Origin: an uncultured Lachnospiraceae bacterium
GTDB taxonomy: Bacteria > Bacillota > Clostridia > Lachnospirales > Lachnospiraceae
NCBI GenBank assembly: GCA_910586025.1
Contig: CAJUIO010000011.1
Location: 1-58,431 of the forward strand
DNA: 58,431 nt
Reading direction: 5' to 3'
Part shown: piece after piece, positions 52,875 through 58,431 of the stretch
How positions within the stretch are numbered: the stretch's first letter is position 1
Layout: the number at the start of each line of letters is the position of its first letter
Made by a program: the position numbers and the translations under genes
Notes under the pieces: generated by a model
Databases searched by the model: none
Told to the model about the DNA's origin: nothing
The model's input: the letters and a program-made list of their open reading frames with translations, nothing else

Positions 52875-53705
52875 ATGCACAAGAAAACGAAAGACAGACT
52901 CACGGATCTTTTTATCACGCTGATCCTCTTTGCGGTAGCGCTGCTGATCATTGTGCCCATGGTGTGGATCACTATCTGTGCCTTCCGCCCTCAGAAAGAG
53001 CTGATGCAGTATCCGCCTCAGTTTTTTACAAGCAATTTTACCCTGCAGAATTTTACGGAGATCGCGCGCAGGATCAAGATATGGGGATATGTGAAAAATT
53101 CGGTGGTCTATTGCCTTGCTTCCACCATACCCTCTGTGTTTTTGAACTCGCTGGCCGGGTATGCGTTTGCAAGGCTCTCCTTTAAGGGGAAAAACGTGCT
53201 GTTTATCATGATCCTGGCAACCATGATGATTCCCTTTCAGGTGATTATGGTTCCTCTGTTTCTGGAGGTTTACAAGATGGGGATGTATGACACCTTTGCC
53301 GGTCTGATCGTTCCAAACCTTGGAGCGGCGATCACGGTGTTCATGACACGGGCGGCCTTTTCCATGCTTCCAAGGGAGCTTGAGGAAGCGGCCAGAATCG
53401 ACGGGCTGTCGGAATTCGGGATTTTCGGAAGGATCATGCTGCCTCTGGTAAAGCCGACGATCGTGACAGTGATCGTGCTTGGAATTAACGGGGCCTGGAA
53501 TGATCTGATGTGGCCGCTGCTGATCACAAGTAATACGAATATGCGGACAGTGACCAATGGTCTTGCCATGTTCATCGATTCCAGCCTGCAGTACGGCACG
53601 GCCTTTGCGGGAGCCTTTATTTCTATCTGTCCCATGTTTGTGCTTTATATATTCGGACAGAAGTATTTCGTCGAGGGGACGGCTTCCAGCGGACTGAAGG
53701 GCTAA
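52875..53705 (+). CDS. Sugar ABC transporter permease, UgpE/MalG type
   Basis: This 276-aa partner of the preceding permease has the EAA loop EEAARIDGLSEFGIFGRIMLPLVKP and the C-terminus FVEGTASSGLKG typical of the MalG side of CUT1 importers. AGGAGG lies 7 bp before the ATG at 52875; the ATG at 52869 would leave only one base of spacing. No ATPase is encoded in the operon. Confidence 0.92.
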   Translation: MHKKTKDRLTDLFITLILFAVALLIIVPMVWITICAFRPQKELMQYPPQFFTSNFTLQNFTEIARRIKIWGYVKNSVVYCLASTIPSVFLNSLAGYAFARLSFKGKNVLFIMILATMMIPFQVIMVPLFLEVYKMGMYDTFAGLIVPNLGAAITVFMTRAAFSMLPRELEEAARIDGLSEFGIFGRIMLPLVKPTIVTVIVLGINGAWNDLMWPLLITSNTNMRTVTNGLAMFIDSSLQYGTAFAGAFISICPMFVLYIFGQKYFVEGTASSGLKG

Positions 53706-53775
53706 ATATTTAGCTAAATATAGTGCCAAATATGAAATGGGGAGTGTTGACATTATATTAACAGAATGGTAAAAT
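53706..53775 (+). promoter_or_regulatory. Palindromic operator and promoter of the binding-protein gene
   Basis: ATATTTAGCTAAATAT (53706-53721) is a perfect 16-bp palindrome directly after the permease stop. TTGACA (53747-53752) and TAAAAT (53770-53775) follow at 17 bp spacing, and ATTTAGCAAAA (about 53799-53809) lies in the leader. The binding-protein gene thus has its own promoter inside the cluster and shares the TTTAGCTAAA core with the MFS operon. Confidence 0.8.
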
Positions 53776-53829
53776 TATAGTGCTGTAACGTAATAAAATT
53801 TAGCAAAACCTACAAAAAAGGAGGTACTT

Positions 53830-55212
53830 ATGAGAAAGGTATTGGCAATTGTTCTCGCGGCTTCCATGTGCATGACACTGGCCGGCTGCGGAGGAAAGGA
53901 TGCGGCGCCTTCACAGGGGGAGAAGGAAAGCGCAAAGCAGGAGGCTTCTTCCGGTGAAGAGACACAGGAGGGCGGGGAGACGGCGGATGCCGCACAGGCT
54001 GAGACCTACGATCCCATCACGATCCAGTTCTGGAATGGATGGACCGGGTCGGACGGACAGGTTCTCATCGAGTTTGTTGAGAAATTCAATGAGACGAATA
54101 AGTGGAATATTAAGGTTGAGATGGACTCCTCCTCGGAATTCGGGGACAAGATCACCACGGCCATGGCCGCGGATGCGGCCCCGGCCCTGATTCTGACGGG
54201 CGCTTCCGGAAAATATGATTTTGAGGGAAAGGTGCGCTGCATCAGCGATATCTGGGAAAAGACAGATATGAAGGAGGAGGATTTTATTTCCTCTTATCTG
54301 GATTCCCTCTCCACCGAGGACGGTCTTTACGGGATTCCTTTTCAGATCAGCTCCTATGTAATGTACTGGAACAAGGATCTGTTTGAGGGAGCGGGGCTCG
54401 ATCCCGAGCAGCCCCCCAAGACTTATGACGAGTGGACGGAGTATGCGCAGAAGATCACCGATCCCGATGCCCATGTGTACGGCTCCGGCCTGAGCTATAC
54501 CAATATCGGTGCGGATGCCTGCATCATGCAGATGTTTGGAGGACTTCAGGTGACGGAGAATGAAGAAGGAAAATGGCAGGCTCATTTTGCGGGAAATCAG
54601 GGATATATTGATTATGTGGAATGGTTCAAGCTGCAGTTTGATAATGGTTCCAATCCGGTGGAATCCGATCTTGACACTATGTTCGTATCCAATCAGCTGG
54701 GGCTTTACATCACGGGTGCGTGGCTGATGGCGGATCTGAACGCTTACGGAATTAATTATGGAGTCACCACTCTGATCGAGACCCCGGAGGGAGGAAAGCA
54801 GGCACCCTCCAATACGCAGTGCTTTATGGTGACCTCGTCGGCCAGCGAGGAGGAGGCTCTTGCGGCATATCGCTTTATCTCCTGGTGGCACACGGCCAAT
54901 GACGGAGACCCTATTGAGGAGAGCGGCGTGTTTGCGTGGTCAGACAGGATCGGATATCCCACCTATTATTACCCGGTGGCTGACAGTGAGGCTTATCAGA
55001 ACAATGAGCGTATGAAGGCGATTACCATAACGGATCCGGAATATTGCATGGATTCCGTTTCTCCCGGAAGCTTCCGGTGCTGGCAGCCCATGCTGACAGG
55101 TCCGCTCATCCAGTTCTTTAACACCATGACCTTCGAGGAGGACATCACGGGAGTTCTGGAGGAATGCCAGGAAGCGGCAGACAAGATTATTTTTGAGGAA
55201 TATGGTTATTGA
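53830..55212 (+). CDS. Sugar-binding lipoprotein of the CUT1 importer
   Basis: This 460-aa extracellular binding protein has signal peptide MRKVLAIVLAASMCMTLAGC with lipidated Cys20, a Ser/Glu/Gln-rich linker and a type-2 binding fold (ITIQFWNGWTGSDGQVLIEFVEKFN; AADAAPALILTG). It is shorter than the LplA-type proteins of the other two systems and matches the UgpB/MalE-like group 1 proteins. AAAGGAGG precedes the ATG, behind its own promoter. The ligand is probably an acylated glycoside or oligosaccharide given the esterases around it (inference). Confidence 0.9.
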   Translation: MRKVLAIVLAASMCMTLAGCGGKDAAPSQGEKESAKQEASSGEETQEGGETADAAQAETYDPITIQFWNGWTGSDGQVLIEFVEKFNETNKWNIKVEMDSSSEFGDKITTAMAADAAPALILTGASGKYDFEGKVRCISDIWEKTDMKEEDFISSYLDSLSTEDGLYGIPFQISSYVMYWNKDLFEGAGLDPEQPPKTYDEWTEYAQKITDPDAHVYGSGLSYTNIGADACIMQMFGGLQVTENEEGKWQAHFAGNQGYIDYVEWFKLQFDNGSNPVESDLDTMFVSNQLGLYITGAWLMADLNAYGINYGVTTLIETPEGGKQAPSNTQCFMVTSSASEEEALAAYRFISWWHTANDGDPIEESGVFAWSDRIGYPTYYYPVADSEAYQNNERMKAITITDPEYCMDSVSPGSFRCWQPMLTGPLIQFFNTMTFEEDITGVLEECQEAADKIIFEEYGY

Positions 55213-55254
55213 CAGATTCAGGACTGCGCCCGGCGCAGTATTGGGGGAAATAGA

Positions 55255-56412
55255 ATGAGCGGTTTTCAGGCAATGGATGAATTTTTGAGCGGTCTTGTGA
55301 AAAGAGGACCTGCGGGCTGCGGCTGCGCCGTGGCAAGGGACGGGGAAGTCCTGTATGAGAATTATTTTGGCTATGCGGATCTGGAGAAGAAGACTCCGAT
55401 CACGGCGGATACGGTTTACCGCCAGTTTTCTTCGACCAAGGTAGTGATAGTAACCGCGGCCATGATGCTGTATGAGAGAGGGAAGTTTTTGTTAAATGAC
55501 CCGATCAGCGAGTATTTTCCGGAATGGAAAAATACCTGTGTAGCCCAAGAGCAGGCGGATGGCACTTATACCATCCGGCCTGCAAAAAGGCCCATTCAGG
55601 TTCAGGACTGCTTCTCCATGTCCATGGGCATCGGCTATGGCGGAGAGGATTATACCCACAGGATGATGGAACAGGTCAGGAAGGAGCTGGAGGAGACCAT
55701 AGGGGATTACACCCTCCGGGACGATATCCGGGCCATGTCCAAGGTGCCGGTGCGGTTTGATCCCGGCACCCGCTGGCTGTATGGATTTGGCCATGAGCTG
55801 GTGGCGGGCCTGATCGAGGCGGTATCCGGAATGACGGTGGGAGAATTCCTGCAGAAGGAGCTGTTTGACCCTCTGGGGATGAAGAGTACGGGATACCGGT
55901 ATTTTGGCGATCTCAGAGAGAGAATGGCAACACCGTATCTGCGCAGCGAGGACGGAACCATGGAGCCCACGGCGGGGATGTTTGATATGCGTCATGAACC
56001 GGGGGCAAAATATGAGGCGGGAGGCGCCGGCCTGTTTTCCAGTGTTCGGGATTACACGGCTTTTGCCCAGATGCTGGCTTGCGGCGGTATTTATAAGGGA
56101 GAGCAGATTATAGGAAGAAAGACCATCGACCTGATGCGTCAGAATCGTCTCAACAGAAGACAGCTTCGGGATTTTCGATGCTCTTATCTGGAGGGCTACG
56201 GCTACGGGCTTGGCGTGAGGACGCTGATGGAACCGGGGCGGGTCAGTAATTCGTCGGTGGGTGAGTTCGGCTGGACCGGCTATATGGGAACCTATATAGC
56301 GGTGGATCCCTCCGAGAAGGCCTCGGTAGTCTATATGCACAATCTTGTTCCGAATATGGAGGAATACGTCCACCACAGGGTGCGGAATATCGCATTCGGC
56401 GCATTAAAATAG
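55255..56412 (+). CDS. Beta-lactamase-fold serine hydrolase, copy 3
   Basis: This 385-aa paralogue of the hydrolases at 45090-47479 has Ser59 in SSTK, YGFGHELVAG in place of the YxN region and FGWTGYMGTY as the third motif. It lies in the plus-strand operon, 42 bp after the binding protein and 13 bp before an esterase. The conserved residue numbering across copies shows recent common descent, while copies lie on opposite strands of the same regulator. The enzyme is cytoplasmic, without signal peptide, and probably cleaves an ester or amide. Confidence 0.9.
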   Translation: MSGFQAMDEFLSGLVKRGPAGCGCAVARDGEVLYENYFGYADLEKKTPITADTVYRQFSSTKVVIVTAAMMLYERGKFLLNDPISEYFPEWKNTCVAQEQADGTYTIRPAKRPIQVQDCFSMSMGIGYGGEDYTHRMMEQVRKELEETIGDYTLRDDIRAMSKVPVRFDPGTRWLYGFGHELVAGLIEAVSGMTVGEFLQKELFDPLGMKSTGYRYFGDLRERMATPYLRSEDGTMEPTAGMFDMRHEPGAKYEAGGAGLFSSVRDYTAFAQMLACGGIYKGEQIIGRKTIDLMRQNRLNRRQLRDFRCSYLEGYGYGLGVRTLMEPGRVSNSSVGEFGWTGYMGTYIAVDPSEKASVVYMHNLVPNMEEYVHHRVRNIAFGALK

Positions 56413-56425
56413 GGGAGGAGAGAAT

Positions 56426-57205
56426 ATGGCGTTTTTGCAGCTTGATTTTCGTTCCGGCTATATCAACAGCCATCAGGAGGTCTGTGTGATTCTGCCGGAT
56501 GAAGCGCCGGATCAGGGGGGATATCCGGTATTATGGCTTTTCCACGGGGCTAACAGGGACTGCTCCGAGTGGATGCGGTTCTCCTCCATAGAGCGGTATG
56601 CCTGCAGGAAGAAGCTTGCGGTGATCATGCCCACCACCTGCCATGGCTATGGGATGGATATGAAGCAGGGCGCGGATTACTATTCCATGATCAGCAAAGA
56701 GCTGATCCACGTCATGCGGTGGTTCCTGCCCTGCCTTTCCAGGGACAGGGAGCGGAATTTCACGGCGGGAGTATCCATGGGAGGCTTCGTGGCCTATAAG
56801 TGGGCTCTGAATGAACCGGAGCTGTTCAGTCATGCGGGAGGCTTTTCCTCCGCTCATGATATCCTGCAGATCCTGACGGAATTTGTGCCGGCTCTGGAGG
56901 AAAAGGAACAGAAGAAATTTGCGAATGCTTTCGGCACCGCGGAGGAGATCAGAGGGACATGCAGCGACCTGATTTGGATGACGGAAGAAAATGTCCGAAA
57001 GGGAATTCGGATGCCCAGATTCTGGTCCGTGTGCGGAAGGCAGGATTTCGGATATGCCCAATGTGCCGGGGCAAAGGAAAAATTCGAGAAGGCGGGGATG
57101 GATATCACCTGGCTGGAGGGTGAGGGCGGTCATGACTTTGATTTCTGGGATCCTCTGATTCCGGTCTTTCTGGACTGGCTTCCCCTTGGAAAGGAGGATG
57201 AGTGA
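56426..57205 (+). CDS. CE1-type esterase (EstA/FrmB-like), copy 1
   Basis: This 259-aa alpha/beta hydrolase has the oxyanion region LFHGANRDCSEWMRFSSIERYA, nucleophile Ser117 in GVSMGGFVA and His in EGGHDFDFWD. This pattern is typical of tributyrin esterase and acetyl-xylan/feruloyl esterase relatives. No signal peptide is present, so it works on imported substrate. AGGGGAGGAGAG precedes the ATG. The next esterase overlaps or touches its stop. Confidence 0.9.
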   Translation: MAFLQLDFRSGYINSHQEVCVILPDEAPDQGGYPVLWLFHGANRDCSEWMRFSSIERYACRKKLAVIMPTTCHGYGMDMKQGADYYSMISKELIHVMRWFLPCLSRDRERNFTAGVSMGGFVAYKWALNEPELFSHAGGFSSAHDILQILTEFVPALEEKEQKKFANAFGTAEEIRGTCSDLIWMTEENVRKGIRMPRFWSVCGRQDFGYAQCAGAKEKFEKAGMDITWLEGEGGHDFDFWDPLIPVFLDWLPLGKEDE

Positions 57206-57207
57206 CC

Positions 57208-58023
57208 ATGGCTGTTTTTACATGTCGTTTCGATTCCAAGGCCCTGGGCTTTGGCACCGCATTTCGAATGATACTGCCTATCCCCTTTGTGGATGGGAAA
57301 AAATATCAGGAGCACTATGAGAAAAAGGAAAAGCTGCCGGTGCTCTGGCTTCTCCACGGAGGCTCGGACAATTATGCGGACTGGCATGACTGCACCCTGG
57401 TGCAGCTCCTTGCGGATGAATATGGTATTGCGGTGGTTATGCCGGATGCCCAGAACGGCAGCTATGCCAATATGGCTTACGGACCGGACTGGTTCACCTA
57501 TCTGTCCGAGGAATTTATGGAATTTGTATATCAGCGTTTTCCCGTATCCCGGGAGAGGAAGGATAATTTCATCTCGGGGATGTCCATGGGAGGGCTTGGA
57601 ACCTTCAAGATGGCGCTGCGTTTTCCGGAAAGGTTTGCGGCGGCCTGTCCGATCGCCTCGGCGGTGGATCTGATGTATGAGTATGTTCACCATGATACGG
57701 ATCCGAGAGAATTCTTTGGAAGGGAGTTTGAGAAAATATTCGGACATTTTGAGAATCCGCAGGAGCTGATCGGTTCCGTGGAGGACTGCTACGCCCTGCT
57801 GGATCAGGATATTGCCGAAGGCCGGAAGCTTCCGGCGATGATGATGGCCCAGGGAACCGAGGATTTTACATACAAGGGCAATAAAAGATTTTACGAGTAC
57901 GCAAGTAAAAAGGGCGTTTCCATCGAGTGGATCGAGGAGCCCGGAGTACATGACTGGAAAAGCTGGAATCTGTATCTGCCTAAGGTTTTTGAGTTTATCG
58001 GCAAGGTCCGGACCCGGGCGTAA
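57208..58023 (+). CDS. CE1-type esterase (EstA/FrmB-like), copy 2
   Basis: This 271-aa relative of the preceding esterase has LLHGGSDNYADWHDCT, nucleophile Ser in GMSMGGLGT and His in EPGVHDWKSWN. AAAGGAGG is 10 bp before the ATG at 57208; a GTG at 57202 overlapping the upstream stop is the alternative. It is the last gene before a terminator. Copies 1 and 2 are related but clearly diverged, suggesting different acyl groups or positions on the substrate. Confidence 0.9.
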   Translation: MAVFTCRFDSKALGFGTAFRMILPIPFVDGKKYQEHYEKKEKLPVLWLLHGGSDNYADWHDCTLVQLLADEYGIAVVMPDAQNGSYANMAYGPDWFTYLSEEFMEFVYQRFPVSRERKDNFISGMSMGGLGTFKMALRFPERFAAACPIASAVDLMYEYVHHDTDPREFFGREFEKIFGHFENPQELIGSVEDCYALLDQDIAEGRKLPAMMMAQGTEDFTYKGNKRFYEYASKKGVSIEWIEEPGVHDWKSWNLYLPKVFEFIGKVRTRA

Positions 58024-58053
58024 GCGGTCGGCAATTACATATCACTAAGGAGC

Positions 58054-58093
58054 AAAGGGGGTATTCCGGGGTTGAAAGCGGAGTGCCCTCTTT
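58054..58093 (+). terminator. Terminator at the end of the esterase locus
   Basis: AAAGGGGGTATTCC (58054-58067) pairs with GGAGTGCCCTCTTT (58080-58093) over 14 bp with three G-U pairs and a 12-base loop, 31 bp after the last esterase. The stem ends in TTT followed by ATG. Confidence 0.7.
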
Positions 58094-58118
58094 ATGTCCG
58101 GTCTGTCGGGGAGGTTTG

Positions 58119-58147
58119 TTGTTCTGGCGGCCGGTCTGTGGTATACT
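58119..58147 (+). promoter_or_regulatory. Promoter of the final lipoprotein gene
   Basis: TTGTTC (58119-58124) and TATACT (58142-58147) are 17 bp apart, about 95 bp before the next ATG. No operator-like palindrome of the TTTAGCTAAA type was seen here, so this gene is probably not part of the esterase regulon. Confidence 0.55.
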
Positions 58148-58241
58148 GATAGTAGAATACGATGTCTGCAGATTGCTTCGCATTTCGTGCCCCGCAATTC
58201 CGGCATCGTGATAAGCATGGACAGGGAGGGGGAATATCATT

Positions 58242-58431
58242 ATGAAAAGAGGCGGAATAAGGACGATTCTGGCGGCAGCGGCAGCGGTGAGTATTCTTGG
58301 CGGATGTGCGGTGCCAAAAGGGGCGGGAGGAGATGCCGCGGATGGCGGAAGTATGGCGCAGGAACAGCCCGCACGGGGCGGTGCGGATCAGGCTCTGGCC
58401 ATGGCAAGACCTATGCTGATTGCGGAGACCG
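58242..58431 (+). CDS. Lipoprotein, partial (cut by window end)
   Basis: ATG at 58242 follows GGAGGGGGAATATC. The signal peptide MKRGGIRTILAAAAAVSILGGC has the lipobox LGGC with Cys22 lipidated, followed by a Gly/Ala/Asp-rich linker (GAGGDAADGGSMAQEQ) typical of surface lipoproteins of this organism. Only 63 residues lie in the window, so the function cannot be assigned; a binding protein or a secreted adhesin-like protein is possible. Confidence 0.75.
   Translation, partial: MKRGGIRTILAAAAAVSILGGCAVPKGAGGDAADGGSMAQEQPARGGADQALAMARPMLIAET

Overview
The window looks like the chromosome of a gut-type Lachnospiraceae (Clostridia, Bacillota). GC content is moderate, ribosome-binding sites are strong AGGAGG-type, -35/-10 promoters are TTGACA/TATAAT-like, and lipoprotein binding proteins feed ATPase-less carbohydrate ABC importers. 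Regulators are of the YesMN, AraC, LacI and GntR/YtrA types. Most of the sequence is accessory carbohydrate-utilisation DNA around a small housekeeping block (YlmH, AEC carrier, PepT). No rRNA, tRNA, CRISPR array or intact mobile element was seen.

Layout. 1-620: AT-rich decayed DNA with gene fragments resembling the end of an integrative element. 620-8033 (minus): a GH43-like glycosidase, an LplABC-type importer and a YesN/YesM two-component system. 8244-19640: a glucuronoxylan-oligosaccharide locus with a SASA-type acetylesterase, an AraC regulator with a repressor-like operator, a GH3 beta-xylosidase-like enzyme, a GH67 alpha-glucuronidase and a second LplABC-type importer. 19766-28701: a signal-peptidase-II-like protein, a YtrA-type GntR/ABC operon, an atypical carbamate kinase behind a chemoreceptor, MetNIQ, and a coiled-coil protein with a 42-bp tandem repeat. 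28955-33520: an AraC regulator and a GH2 beta-galactosidase bracketed by two long palindromic elements. 33551-38435: a LacI regulator with a perfect 16-bp palindrome at its promoter, then xylulokinase, a DUF4867 protein and a fucose/arabinose-isomerase-like protein. 38664-45041: a MATE exporter, a GH2 enzyme, YlmH, an AEC carrier and PepT. 45090-58023: a LacI-centred locus with an MFS transporter, a CUT1 importer, three beta-lactamase-fold serine hydrolases and three alpha/beta-hydrolase esterases, but no glycosidase. 58242-end: a lipoprotein cut by the window edge.

How it works together (inference). Branched acetylated xylo-oligosaccharides would be imported by the LplABC systems, deacetylated, stripped of (methyl)glucuronic acid by GH67, and split by GH3/GH43 to xylose. 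Xylulokinase would pass this to the pentose phosphate pathway, with the fucose-isomerase-like protein as a candidate for the isomerase step because no xylA is present. All three sugar importers lack an ATPase and would need a shared MsmK-type ATPase encoded elsewhere.

The most unusual region is 45-58 kb. It has six predicted cytoplasmic serine hydrolases with an importer and an MFS protein, and its promoters share a TTTAGCTAAA operator motif around the LacI gene. It looks like a dedicated route for an ester-decorated small molecule or oligosaccharide that I cannot name.
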